NCBI RefSeq assembly: GCF_027943255.1
Contig: NC_072895.1
Coordinates: 86,430,001 to 86,494,000, forward strand
DNA from: Anastrepha obliqua
Lineage: Eukaryota; Arthropoda; Insecta; Diptera; Tephritidae
Direction: 5' to 3'
Length of the DNA stretch: 64,000 nt
The notes beneath the pieces were generated by a model. The model was not told the origin of the DNA, did not search any database, and worked only from the letters and a program-made list of their open reading frames with translations. Of this stretch, positions 1 through 10,541 are shown one piece after another; within the stretch, counting starts at the first letter, position 1; the number at the start of each line of letters is the position of its first letter. The position numbers and the translations under genes were made by a program.

Positions 1-221
1 ATCCAAAAAAATAATAAAATGGCGGGCATAAGAATTTCTAATCCTCAAATGTCTCTTAATCGTATGCTACAATACCGAAACCATCCGGATTTATATTGGG
101 GCAAGGTGTATATATCACATCGTAAAAGTCTTCCAATAATTTAATGAAGGTGTTCTAGGCGTCAATCATAAGGGGTTTTCCCTTAAAACAATTATTATCT
201 TTTTTTTTTTGGTAGTCTGGA

Positions 222-227
222 TTTATT
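222..227 (-). promoter_or_regulatory. poly(A) signal of NC2alpha
   Basis: AATAAA on the minus strand, about 60 nt beyond the stop codon at 287-289. Confidence 0.5.
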
Positions 228-286
228 TAAAAAAAGGAAAAATTCTTAACGGAAATGTTAAGTTTTAAAAATTAAAAACATTAAAT

Positions 287-2890
287 TCAAATATTGTCAT
301 AGTCTTCATCTAATTCGAATAATGAATTCGAACTTTTACACTTTGCTGAAGGTATATTTGTTCTTGGAGCAGTCATTTTTGCCATTATATCAGTAGATAC
401 TTTTAACATGGCTTTGCTTCCACCCTGTTGACTGTTAGCTGACGTCGATGCCAATGATGATGATGGCGAGCAGCTGGATGACGAGGTCGACGATGATGTG
501 CTATCCACTGTTGTGGCATTAGAGTCCGTTTTTGAATCAGTACTTTGATTTGAGGGCGGAGTAGTAGATGTAGGTGGCGCTTTAATAGCTCCGATTTTGC
601 TCCACGTGTTGCCAATGTTGGTAGATGGAGTAGTGCCCCCAGTTGCCAATTCAACTGGCAAGGCACCAATGCTTATTGTTGCAACGGCAGCGGCTGACGC
701 TTTATTGCCTGTTGTTGTTTTTCTGTCACCGCTATTTGTCACCATATTTGACAAATCAATATTGATAAAGGGTGCGGCAGCAGTAAAATTGAAGCTCGCA
801 TTCGTTACGGGTGCGCTCAATGACAAACTACCTAGGGCTGGTGAGGTGTTGAACTGTTCACTGGTACCCGTAACGGCAGGTGCTAGCGGCAGATTACTGT
901 AGTCGATCTTTACTACGGGTTTGTTGCAGAGATCGTAGCTGAAAACGGGCGCAGGTATGGCAGTTTGTGAATGTGTTTGTTTTGTTGCTTGCTCGGACTT
1001 TTGCTGCTTTGGCGGCGATGAACCGCAACAATTATCATTATTATTGCTACACGGTACCGATTGCGCCTGATGTCGAAGTCGTTTTTGCCCTTGTTGTTGT
1101 TGGGCTCCAGCATTTGGTGCGACATGCCACATGTGCTGGGCCGCACTGGCAGGCGTCGATTCGGAACGCATTAGTTTCAGAGGTTGTACATAGTTGTCAT
1201 AAGCACTTCGTTGAGCAGGGGGCAGCGTTGTTAGACTTGTTGTAGCTGGTGGTGCTGTCGCCGCTGCTAATTGCGACTGTGTAACAGATGCTGTATGCAT
1301 AATCACACTTTGTGTTCCACTAATACGTTGACGAATATGCTGTCTTAAATCTTTTTCAGTCATTCCGGCGTCATTGCTGCCGTTTTGTGGTGGTGGTTGA
1401 TATTGTTGTTTGTACTGGTAATGTGTTTGACCACCGTTGACCTTAGTTGTTGAAACGTTACGATTGTTGTTGCGTCCGCCTGATGTGGAGGGCATGCTCA
1501 AATCGTACGGTGTGTCCGAATCGGGATAGACATCTTCGGGTGAACTTTGACAGTCCTCTTCATTGTAGTTGGCTGCTTCTTCCGCCACACTTATGTCCGG
1601 CACATTCTTCACCAGTTCACGTAAGAAATCGAAACGCTGCTCCGACATAATACACTGCCTCATGTGGGATGTAGATAAAGTTTTTGCATTCCGTGAATTT
1701 GTAATTCGCAGCGTCTTCGTTAAAAGCGATTCCACAAAGAGCTCCAACGTTCTAGGTAAATACGACAAATATAAAGAAAAAATAACATTTCATGACATCA
1801 GAGTTTATGATGCCAGTTAGGGAAGCCCGTATTTTTTAGGATAAATAAACATATTTTAATAGATATAATTCACTAAATGAAGAATGAAGATGTTGCAAGA
1901 AATCCTATTTCAGAAATGCTTAATAAATGGTAACTCACGCAATATTACAAAACTACCTCATATGATTTAGCGAAGATTTCAAATTGTTATATTAGATGAG
2001 TCTAACACGTGCATTCCTACATTTTAATAGACATTATTCGGTTATCATAGTTTCCAGCGATGGAAGTAGAAGGTCAAACAAACGACATTATATTGCAAGC
2101 ATCGATTTTAAGAGACTTCAAAAATGTAAGTTGTTCCACAAAAATGATAAGTTAAAAATACAGCATTATTTATATTATGTTTGTGCATGTGTATGCCATA
2201 CATCATATACGTATATATAACGCACGGTGAAAATACTACATTCTATCATTCTTGCATATAACGTATTCCGAGTTCCGTAAGAAGTGAAGAAAAAATGCAA
2301 GTGACCAACACTTACATGTGCATTTAGTAAACCGTTATAGATTCATTCATTTTCGATAACTCAATAAATTCACTTTTTTAGGTATACGTCTCTCTTAACT
2401 CTACAAATTAAAATTTAACCCACTAAACTTTATAAAATATTCAGTAACTTTAAGGATTGGGATTTCATTTTGTTTTTGTTTTGATTTAAAAAGGATATAG
2501 ATTATAACAGGAACAGCTTGCGCGACCTTTCCAATTTCCTCGTCGCTCTGCATTATTTTCTTGATGCGGCCCTGCAAAAAAAAAAAAACAAATCTTATCA
2601 AATATTTCTGCTGTGGAATATGAAACAGAATGAGTGTGTGTGCGTATGAGTTTTGTGCGCGCAATTATAGTTCGAGACAAAAACGACAGCGGTTTTGATA
2701 ATTGCCACCGCCAGCCACTATGCGACATCATTAGTAACAATAGAATTCATTGAATTTATCTTCTAAAATAATTATTTTTTTTTTTTAGTTTAAAACATTT
2801 TCATCGCTCACACTCCCATTCACTTTTTTATTAAGCATGAACACTCACTGCCGGGAAACGCGCATTGTATTTTTTCTTCTTTGAGGGCAT
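287..2890 (-). CDS. NC2alpha: NC2alpha (DRAP1 homologue), negative cofactor 2 alpha subunit
   Basis: Three coding exons on the minus strand: 2890-2849 (14 codons), 2571-2499, and 1755-287; joined length 1584 nt, 527 residues plus stop. The N-terminus opens [13 protein letters not shown] and runs into a histone fold (about residues 10-85) with [19 protein letters not shown] and, across the second junction, [15 protein letters not shown], all hallmarks of DRAP1/NC2alpha. The C-terminal two thirds is low complexity (Gln, Ser, Thr, Ala, Asn) and ends in an acidic DEDYDNI tail like that of the human protein. Known role of the family: it pairs with NC2beta (Dr1) through the histone fold, binds TBP on promoters and blocks TFIIA/TFIIB, acting in the nucleus. 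Intron 1 (2572-2848) is GT-AG; intron 2 (1756-2498) is AT-AC. The disordered tail looks long for the family. The start is fixed by the conserved N-terminus. Confidence 0.96.
1756..2498 (-). other. U12-type AT-AC intron in NC2alpha
   Basis: Read on the minus strand the intron begins ATATCCTTTTT at 2498, matching the minor-spliceosome AT-AC donor, and ends AC at 1757-1756. A branch-point-like TTTCTTTAT (7 of 9 to TTCCTTRAY) places its adenosine about 16 nt from the acceptor. Joining at these sites splits a Ser codon (T from exon 2, CT from exon 3) and yields the conserved IISRTLEL of the histone fold. The nearest GT or AG alternatives break the frame or delete conserved residues. Confidence 0.9.
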
Positions 2891-5263
2891 GTTGCTGCAA
2901 TGCACTTAATTTTTTTATCAATCTATGCGTGGAAAATCGCAAATATTCAATAATATTACAAACGTTTAACTAACTCGTTTCTTGGTATGCTTTATCTTTA
3001 CTGCCCTCGCACAAGCACTGTTTTCGTCAATATCACTATATCTTCGTTAACTACTTCCTCGATGCAGTCGTTACCGATGACAACGCCAACGTTAGCGTTG
3101 ACGTCGCAGCCGCATGTAACGCTTGTATACTTATTGCTTTTGTTGTTCTAATTCTAATTGAAGGGGTTGCTGTTTGCTTTGAGGCTAATGCAAAATTAGC
3201 ATGCGTTGAGCAATAACAAAATTATCAATTTCTTTCACACGAATTTCAATTTATTTATTATATTCTACGAAAAATGATAACATAGACACTGTTTTTCTCA
3301 GAAGCAGAAAATTCTATAGACACGAAAAATTGACACGGCTTAGATTTTCTTCTATTTGATATGACGAGCGGAGCTGTCAATTACAGAGTTGTATTTACGG
3401 AATATTTAGTACAAACTTAAAGTAAAGCAATGTTTTCGGTAAAGGTTACTACATCACCAAAGTGGGATTACAGTTTTCATTCATGCAGCATATATTAAAA
3501 AAAAAATCTTACTAAAATCTATTTCTGTAAGCAGATAGCACCAAAAATTTTCTATAGCTGGTGTAGCCAGGAAATTTAAGCCTTTATGCGCTAGAAGGCA
3601 TATAACTATACTCAACGGATTGGATTAAATTGACAATTAGGCATCAGTACATTTTTAATTATTTACAGGTAGCATAGTGCGCCACCGCATATATATGATA
3701 CTACGATAAAGAATTAATGGTGGATCCGGTTATTCATGCTCACAATAATCGGTCTTACATAAGTGGAGTCTTTGTAAGGGACTCAAAACCGCTATACAAA
3801 TAACCAAATTCTCATCATGTGCTTTGAAAAGGTGGGAAACATTTGGTCTGCCCACCTCTTTTGCAGCAATTATGTATGAGAATCGCTTGAACCATTTAAA
3901 ATTAATATCTGTTTTACATGGAATATGCGTAATATTTCGCATATAACAGGTGAGTGTTTTGCTACAACTATAAAAAGATGCTGCTGTTAATACCACGTGT
4001 CCCATTTTCTGTTACTTCTTTCAGTCTGAATAGAACTTATTTTACTATTCACATATATTATTTTTTAACCGGATCTAAAAAAGAAACACAGCCTTATTAT
4101 CTCTCAATTCCACCGACTTAAGAAAAATGATTTTTTGTTAATATGGTAGCACTCTTTAGGGCGCACCGCAGAAAGCCGACTACTGAATAAAAATTTGTAA
4201 ATAAAATATATAAATGCGCTTTAGAAACAAATAATATTTGCTTGTACTAATGTCCAATACGCGGAAAGATCCGTGTAAAAAAAACGCATGTAAAATACAA
4301 GCCTGTTTAAGTGGTAAGAAAATATAAGGAGCACTAGCGAGCTCTTCTAATAGCAGCACGAAATTATATAAGTCCAATATGCTTTAATAGAAAATAACTA
4401 TCAGGAAAGTAAGTGCTTGGAGGTATTGGAACAAATGCGTCTTTGCTGCTTAAAGTGGCATAAAGAATCAACTTGTTGTTCAGGAATAAATCTAGAAAGG
4501 AGTTATCTTGTGGACAGAGAAGAGCAAGAAGAGAGAATTGTTACGGGCAAACCAAAAGAAGCCACCAAACTCAGTTTGCTGTAATAAAATGTAAGTATGG
4601 GAATGCAAATATGTGTCGTTTTGTGTTTAAGCACAAAAACATTAATGGTGAGTAAGCAACTATCGCCAGAGAACAAACTATTTAGGAATAATGCATTCAT
4701 GCCCATGTAATTCGACTAGTAACGTGCAAAATATAGTGTGAGGAAAGTATTGGAAAAGTAAAAGTGATATCATTCTGGAATAGAGAATTACTAAAAGCAC
4801 AGTATCCTCTCCTTCGAATTCGTATCGTATAGATGACATAAGCAATCTATCATTAATCACTACACACTGCAAACCTCAATACTGAACCAGGGTCCCTCTT
4901 TAGAGAGATTACCACGGCTTAGGTATACTTCCAGCTTAAGCGAGTTTTCTCGTACTCAATGCTTAATTCTTTTATGAAATAAAACCATCATAGGCCCTTA
5001 AAGACGTACTAGTCACTCCGCAGACTAACGCAGGCACTGGGTTCAACTGACGCACTGTGCTACTCTTCTTCCAGTGACAGCCAAAAAAATTCAATATGTA
5101 GTTTTGGGGCAATTCTAATGAAATGACAGTTCTTTGCTGAAAATAAACTCGAAATTTTATCCAAGCGTGGACTCAACTGCCGTGGGCTCTAAAAAGTTAC
5201 AGTTAACTAAAATATATCCGAAATAATCAGGGCAAACAACAACAACAACAAATCCACGACCCG
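2891..5263. other. intergenic DNA, no gene seen
   Basis: The stretch lies between the divergent NC2alpha and the 90-aa gene. It should hold both promoters and the 5' untranslated exon of the rightward gene, because an acceptor sits just before the ATG at 5737. Only short chance reading frames are present and I could not place a transcription start with confidence. Confidence 0.5.
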
Positions 5264-5686
5264 GGTAGCACAATTACGTTCTGGATATTGTAGCAGGTTA
5301 AACTCCTACTTATCCAGAATCGACGCCGACATACTAAACATATGTCCGGCATGTGAAGGCACCCCGCACGACACTAAAACCACTAACCGTTCCTTCGACA
5401 GTCGGTTCTACGTAACCGGAACGACCCGGAGTTATATCCGGCCAAGGACTGTCACTTCAGTAGCATTTCTCGTATATGCACGGGGAATGTTTATGCTGCT
5501 ACAACAACAACAACACTAACCACCTTTTCACATGCCCCATAAAACCCACTCATCTAACCCCCCTCTCCCTCTGGACCCAACCTGTCGAAACAGCTAGTTT
5601 CTTGGGCCTACCGTTAGATGAGCTAGACGAATACGACCGGTGATTACACTACACTGACAGGGCAAACTGCTATAACAACAACATAT
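5264..5686 (+). mobile_element. 3' end of a LINE (non-LTR retrotransposon), split by a short retroposon
   Basis: Translation on the plus strand gives the end of a LINE protein: a Cys-His finger (CPAC at about 5348, then the second half after the insertion, NHLFTCP-like) and the tail LPLDELDEYDR before a stop near 5642. The 3' untranslated end reads GGGCAAACTGCTATAACAACAACA. The same finger and tail occur, inverted, at 16100-16790. A 135-bp retroposon at 5378-5512 interrupts the finger. Only the last few hundred bases are present, as expected for a 5'-truncated insertion. Confidence 0.75.
5378..5512 (+). mobile_element. SINE-like short retroposon, copy 1, inserted in the LINE
   Basis: The insert is bounded by the 7-bp direct repeat ACACTAA (5371-5377 and 5513-5519) and splits the LINE finger exactly; the uninterrupted sequence is visible in the inverted LINE copy near 16400. 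The core reads GTCGGTTCTACGTAACCGG, then ATATCCGGCCAAGGACTGTC, and ends GCTGCTACAACAACAACAAC. That tail nearly matches the 3' end of the LINE it sits in (CTGCTATAACAACAACA). Other copies lie at 15270, 34451, 35878 and 42920. No clear A or B box was found. Confidence 0.85.
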
Positions 5687-5736
5687 GCATAACTCTTTTA
5701 TAAAAATATTAAAATTTTCCCCTATTTCAGTGAATA

Positions 5737-6009
5737 ATGCAAAAGTCTTCTATTCCGCCCTACAAACCATCACCTGAAATACAAGAAAGAGTTGAACAGC
5801 TGCAACAACAAGCACAACAGGGCGAACAACGGCGCCGTACAGCAGTGCTGCCCAAACGCAGTTGGATACAGCGTAATCCACGACTATTTCAAATAACCTT
5901 TATCACCACCTCATTGCTAGTACTATTTTCAAAGCCTTTGTACGACGCCTTCATTGCGGAACCCGTCCCAATGCCGCGCGGTGGAGCACCGCCGGGTTAC
6001 AAACGTTAA
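5737..6009 (+). CDS. small single-span membrane protein, 90 aa, function unknown
   Basis: The protein is Pro/Gln-rich for its first 35 residues, with a likely short coiled coil around residues 15-30. It then has a basic patch (RRR, PKR), one hydrophobic span at about residues 50-66 and a Pro/Gly-rich tail ending GYKR. A splice acceptor (CCCCTATTTCAG) lies 7 nt before the ATG, so the start codon sits at the head of an exon and the 5' UTR is spliced. The small size, basic patch before a single span and the neighbour NDUFAF8 suggest a mitochondrial inner-membrane protein, but this is inference. An NDUFAF8-like frame follows after 80 nt, so both may sit on one transcript; a possible AATAAA at 6012-6017 would argue for separate ends. 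I do not recognise the family. Confidence 0.8.
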   Translation: MQKSSIPPYKPSPEIQERVEQLQQQAQQGEQRRRTAVLPKRSWIQRNPRLFQITFITTSLLVLFSKPLYDAFIAEPVPMPRGGAPPGYKR

Positions 6010-6089
6010 GTAATAAACAGAAAGGCACTCAATTACATCAATAATAATCAACGAACAAACAACGTCGACAGTGCGTTATCATTAGAGGA

Positions 6090-6287
6090 ATGGAATCAGT
6101 GCGTAAAGCCAAGCAGAGACTACGCAACTATCCCGTGCTACTGGGAAAATGCGCTGATAAAGCATCAGTCTATGCCGCATGTGTAACACGAGATTTAAAT
6201 GTGCAGCATCATACTTGCGATAAGGAATTTCAACAGTTCAGTGAATGTTTACAGAAGGCAGCCAAAGAAATGAAAACTAAATTGTAA
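6090..6287 (+). CDS. NDUFAF8: NDUFAF8-like complex I assembly factor (twin CX9C)
   Basis: The protein has 65 residues with two CX9C motifs: CADKASVYAAC and CDKEFQQFSEC. Order and spacing, the basic N-terminus (RKAKQRLRNYP) and the KAAKE tail match vertebrate NDUFAF8 (C17orf89), which is about 74 residues. Known role: it is imported into the mitochondrial intermembrane space through the Mia40 route and stabilises NDUFAF5 during complex I assembly. The gene lies 80 nt after the 90-aa frame and 285 nt before PIG-M on the same strand. No splice acceptor is obvious between it and the preceding stop, so a dicistronic mRNA is plausible. Confidence 0.85.
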   Translation: MESVRKAKQRLRNYPVLLGKCADKASVYAACVTRDLNVQHHTCDKEFQQFSECLQKAAKEMKTKL

Positions 6288-6572
6288 ACCGATAGATTGA
6301 TATAAATGGAAAATTTTCATAATACCTACATATAATGGCTAATGATAATCTATATGATGATTAAAGAAGAGAGTTGAATGGGTTAATTAAAGAAAGTTAA
6401 AATCGCATATCTGTGTATTAGTATATATGCCGCTTACCAATTAACAGGAAAGCCTGCAAATTACTTGGCTGAAGTAAATATACAACTTAATTACATATAT
6501 ACTTGAATCAACCAAATAATCAATATTGGCATCACTCTTAATAATACTAAAATTTATCAAAGTCGCTTTAAT

Positions 6573-7988
6573 ATGTCCATGTCTAACACTGCATCAAAAA
6601 GCATAGTCCAACCACCTACGCCGCTTTTACGTCGCTGTCTCCTACTGTTACTAGAAATCAGCTTTCGCACACACCTGCTTATATCCATTGCACTGCGCTT
6701 GCTGCTTATCGCCTATGGCCACTGGCACGATGCGCACTCCGAGGTGCCTTATACCGACGTAGATTATAAAGTGGTCACAGATGCTGCGCGGCACGTGCTC
6801 CACGGTGGCACACCTTTTAATCGGCACACTTACCGCTACAGTCCCGTTTTGGCGTACATGCAAATACCAAATGTACTACTGCACCCAGCCATTGGTAAAG
6901 TCATCTACGCAGTATTCGATATATTTGTGGCTATACTCATTTATCTGCTCGTGCGCCTGCAGCTCCAGGTGCAATGCCGCAAAGCCGTGCATGCATTGCT
7001 GAGTAAATTTGGGAAAATAAGATCTGCACAGCACTACAGTGAAACCGATGCACGCAATCGACCGGAGAATATCGCACGCGCATCCGCTTGCTTTTGGCTT
7101 TACAATCCACTAACAGCAATCATATCGACACGGGGTAACGGCGACAGCTTCTCAAGCTTCTTTGTCATACTCGCTGTGTATTTATTAGTTAAATCGGAGG
7201 ATACGGAACGTGGTGCCAATTGGCTAATCTTCGCGGCGGGCTTAGCGCACGGCTTTGCCATACATCTGCGCCTCTATCCGCTACTCTTCAGTCTCGCCTA
7301 CTATCTCTGCTTGTCAACGAGTCTCACCCGCTGTGCACGCGATCTACTACGTCAACTTTTGTTTCCCTCATACAGACAGATATTGCTAGTGGTGGGCACG
7401 TGTGTTGCACTCTTTGCAGTTACCGGTTTCTTCTACTTCCTCTACGGTTGGCAGTACATATACGAAGCGTATTTGTATCATTTTGTGCGGCGCGATATGC
7501 GACATAATTTTTCGCTATACTTTCCGGTGCAATATCTAAGCGGTAATACGACAGACACATCACTTGGTGAGAAGTTGCTCATATTGGCGCCACAACTCTT
7601 CTTACTGCTCTATTTGAGCTTCAGCTTTGGCCAATTTCGACAGACTTTGACCTTCTGTGTGTTTGCGTTGGCGTTTGTGATCGTCACGTTTAATTCGGTG
7701 GTGACATCCCAATATTTTGTCTGGTATCTGGCACTGCTACCGCTTTGCCTCAATAATCTACAATCGATTTCTGTGACTCGTGCAGTTATCTACTTCGGTG
7801 TCTGGTTGTTGGCACAAGGCCTATGGCTCTTGCCAGCATATCTGTTGGAATTTAAAACGTGGAACACATTTTATTGGATCGGCGCGCAAGGTGTTTTATT
7901 CTTCTTAATCAACAATTATCTGTTAATGCGTCTGATTGAACACTACAGCTTTACATCTTTTAAAGTGAATTTCAAAAAGCTTTTTTAA
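6573..7988 (+). CDS. PIG-M: PIG-M, GPI mannosyltransferase 1 (GT50 family)
   Basis: An intact, single-exon frame of 471 residues. The DxD motif needed by dolichol-phosphate-mannose-dependent mannosyltransferases is at residues 62-64 (PYTDVDY) in the first lumenal loop. It is followed by the family signatures HGGTPFNRHTYRYSP, NPLTAIISTRGNGDS and a long series of hydrophobic spans, ending in a lysine-rich cytosolic tail. The length fits the family (about 420-460) with a slightly longer N-terminus; the in-frame ATG two codons later would serve equally well. Known role: it adds the first alpha-1,4 mannose to GlcN-PI in the ER lumen during GPI anchor synthesis, with PIG-X as partner. AATAAA follows at 8098. 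Confidence 0.95.
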   Translation: MSMSNTASKSIVQPPTPLLRRCLLLLLEISFRTHLLISIALRLLLIAYGHWHDAHSEVPYTDVDYKVVTDAARHVLHGGTPFNRHTYRYSPVLAYMQIPNVLLHPAIGKVIYAVFDIFVAILIYLLVRLQLQVQCRKAVHALLSKFGKIRSAQHYSETDARNRPENIARASACFWLYNPLTAIISTRGNGDSFSSFFVILAVYLLVKSEDTERGANWLIFAAGLAHGFAIHLRLYPLLFSLAYYLCLSTSLTRCARDLLRQLLFPSYRQILLVVGTCVALFAVTGFFYFLYGWQYIYEAYLYHFVRRDMRHNFSLYFPVQYLSGNTTDTSLGEKLLILAPQLFLLLYLSFSFGQFRQTLTFCVFALAFVIVTFNSVVTSQYFVWYLALLPLCLNNLQSISVTRAVIYFGVWLLAQGLWLLPAYLLEFKTWNTFYWIGAQGVLFFLINNYLLMRLIEHYSFTSFKVNFKKLF

Positions 7989-8526
7989 TCATTTTTGTAG
8001 CAAGTGGATACAACAGTGATGAGTGTAGAAAATATTGGAAGCATTAAAGAAGAAAATATGCCAATACTTGCGTATATGCATACAATAGTATTTTTGTAAT
8101 AAATCAAATTTCAAGTCTCTTGTAATATTCGTTAATATAAATAAAAATATTTATAAAATACAATACCTACAATAAAATAAAAGCTTTAACGTGAATACAA
8201 ATCGTAAATGTTGCGCTCGCATGCTTATTACTTCTCGTCTAATCTACAGCGTCAATGTACCAGCGATTATTTTCCAGTCCAGTACTCGGGGCCCCGGCAG
8301 ATTCGGCATTTGCTTATCAAAGCTGGGTATGCCAAGGCAGGCCAATAGTTCATCAATTCAAATTCCGTTTAGTTCACTCATTTATAATGTATGTTTTATA
8401 TAGAGGTCGTGTCATTTTACTTGCCAGTAAAATAATTTGTAAGGATTCGTTCTCAAAGAGAAAAATATCAAGAAGAGTACATAAACGCAAAACTAGTAAC
8501 AATTTGCAAGTTTTACGAATAGCTGA
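7989..8526. other. PIG-M 3' flank, no gene seen
   Basis: AT-rich 3' untranslated and intergenic DNA. Two overlapping frames of 70 and 91 codons near 8191-8530 have no recognisable motif. Confidence 0.4.
8098..8103 (+). promoter_or_regulatory. poly(A) signal of PIG-M
   Basis: AATAAA 110 nt after the PIG-M stop; further AATAAA/ATAAAA motifs follow between 8138 and 8180. Confidence 0.5.
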
Positions 8527-8530
8527 TTAA

Positions 8531-9839
8531 GGGGTTAGGGGTAGTCAGAGGCCCGAAAAAATTATGATTTTCAATAATTTTTTTTTTTGCCAGTCAGTTG
8601 CTTTATTTTACAAAAATAAAAACATAGCATTAATACATCATGTTTCGATTTGACTTTAGCAAAATTTCAAAAAAAAGAGGTTGTCTGTAAAGTTGGTTTA
8701 ATGACGATAGTTTAACGTGACAACGTCATAAGAAAATATTGATGTAATGGTTGCAATTTTCAAAACAAAATTTTAATTTTATTTGTTTGATAGATATTTT
8801 GTATGGATATAGAGGAGGAGGTAAATGGAATCGCAATAGAATAGGTCAAGTTACATTTACACACACGTGAAAAATGACGAAACATTTATCAAATTCATGA
8901 AAGCTATGTTCAATTTCGATTGTGCATCAGACGTTAATAAGTCAACAACACTAAGAGGCAACATCAACGATTTGACTTCAAGACACTTTACACTCGAAAC
9001 ACTCCCTTTCATATTTCCTACTTTTCCTCTCATCGTCCTATTCTCAACAGAGAAATGGTTCATTACCATGCACACAGGAAGAAGGCATATGCAAATACAA
9101 ATATGTGAATTTATATACATAGATACATATGCGCATATACATACATATTTATGTATGCTCACTCAAGTAGGAGAGCGCCAGATGTCGAACGTTGCCGAAC
9201 GCGGGGGCCGATTGTGCTCTTTGTCGTTCGTTCCGCGTTCTCGCTTGCAGTTCATGCAAGGTAACGACGAATGAGCAAGATAACGACCATTGAATCGAAT
9301 TATACGGCGTTATCACGTCAAAAAATTAATAATTGTACGAGTTATCGCTGTTTGTGTGGAGCCCGTTTCGCCAAAAGCCCCTTACCGTGATCATGGCAAG
9401 TCCTTGGGGATTCATCTAACATCAATCGGACAAGAGAAATCAGTTTTATTAATATATAATCTTGTGCCTGATCGAACTTTTTTTCAAAGTTAACCATATG
9501 GCGGCCTCAGAAAATATTTTTCAGATTTGCGAGAAAAAAAAACGACTATTAATTGTTAAAAAAAATCGAAATTTTCAAAAGCAGTATAAATTTGATTGAA
9601 ATCTACCAAGCGGCTTTTAAGTTACAGTGATCACCAGTTCAAAAAACATAGTTTTGAGAAAAACGCATTTAAAGTTTTGCTGTCGAACCGGAGCGTCTTT
9701 TGTTAAATGTTTTATAACTCGAAATGTATTTGTCAGTTTCACTTAAAATTTTCACACAATATTTTTAAGATATTATACTTTAAAAAATTGCAAAAAACAA
9801 AAAATTCAATTTTTTGAAAATTCTGAATACCCCAGCCCC
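8531..9839. mobile_element. TTAA-type MITE, copy 1, with a second repeat nested inside
   Basis: Bounded by TTAA on both sides (8527-8530 and 9840-9843). The ends are imperfect inverted repeats: GGGGTTAGGGGTAGTCAGAG at the left, and GGGGCTGGGGTATTCAGAAT when the right end is read on the other strand. TTAA target duplication is characteristic of the piggyBac superfamily. No transposase is visible. Part of the interior (8676 to about 9340) is a different dispersed repeat. A second, inverted copy lies at 21757-23105. Confidence 0.75.
8676..9340. repeat. AT-rich dispersed repeat, copy A (ACGTGA..ACGTC ends)
   Basis: Related copies occur inverted at 45430-45800 (copy B) and 46085-46194 plus 53647-53850 (copy C). 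Near the left end it reads TAACGTGACAACGTCATAAG, and near the right end, on the other strand, TTGACGTGATAACGCCGTAT, so the ends are imperfect inverted repeats. The interior holds a conserved block with GCGGAACGAACGACAAAG and GGCAACGTTCGACATCTGG (as read in copies B and C). No coding capacity was recognised; the 135-codon frame inside it looks fortuitous. Confidence 0.7.
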
Positions 9840-9843
9840 TTAA

Positions 9844-10539
9844 ATTGTGGGCGTGAAAAATCGCAAAAATTTAAAATTTTTCAGTTGTTGTACCTCATAT
9901 TAAATTAAAAAAAAATAAAGCAAATGAAATGCAAAATAACGTGCTTAACAACACAAGATTTTATTTTGTGCCCAATAATTTATTTCATTTCATTATCGCT
10001 GTCAGATGAAGAACATTCCATTAGCAATTGTATTATGACAATCACAGCTTTCTTCATATTTTCCGTGCTTCCAAGAAGTAGAAGCATTAAACACAGAAGT
10101 AACTTTCAATTCTTTCGATTTGTAGTTAGGCAACTGCAGCAACGACGTTCAGAAGTACACCCCTCTATATCATTGGCCATTAATATACACTTTATAAGTT
10201 TTATCTAAAATATATCGCCTTATATTCTCCTTTTTACTCGTAATCACCATTTTTATTTAAACTTTGAACTTTTTCATTTCGTAAATTTTAATTTAAGTTT
10301 ATTTTTACTTTGCGATCAGCTGTTTTTCTCACTTGCAAATTCTTACAAATAAAAATGTATCCATGAAAAATCTCAATTTCCCCTCAAAATGAAACGTCAT
10401 TCGCTCTCTCACTTTCCCCTACTTTGCAGGTTTTTGGGTGCATGAACACCAAAATGTGATAATTTATAACAATTGATACAAATTATTTGCCTCACGAACA
10501 TACCTTTTATTTGAAACACGTTGCAAATTACTCTATACA
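9844..10539. other. AT-rich intergenic DNA, nothing recognised
   Basis: No gene, terminal repeat or known element was recognised in this stretch. Confidence 0.4.
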
Positions 10540-10541
10540 TA

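Noticed and set aside
403..1650. Several plus- and minus-strand frames overlapping NC2alpha exon 3
   Set aside because: They are shadows of the Gln/Ser/Thr repeats of the real exon and have no motif of their own.
2485..2740. Alternative minus-strand frames over NC2alpha exon 2
   Set aside because: One frame contains the real exon 2 but runs into both introns; the others have no similarity and are shadows.
8867..9274. 135-codon frame
   Set aside because: It lies entirely within a dispersed repeat, and the corresponding frame is not kept in the other copies.
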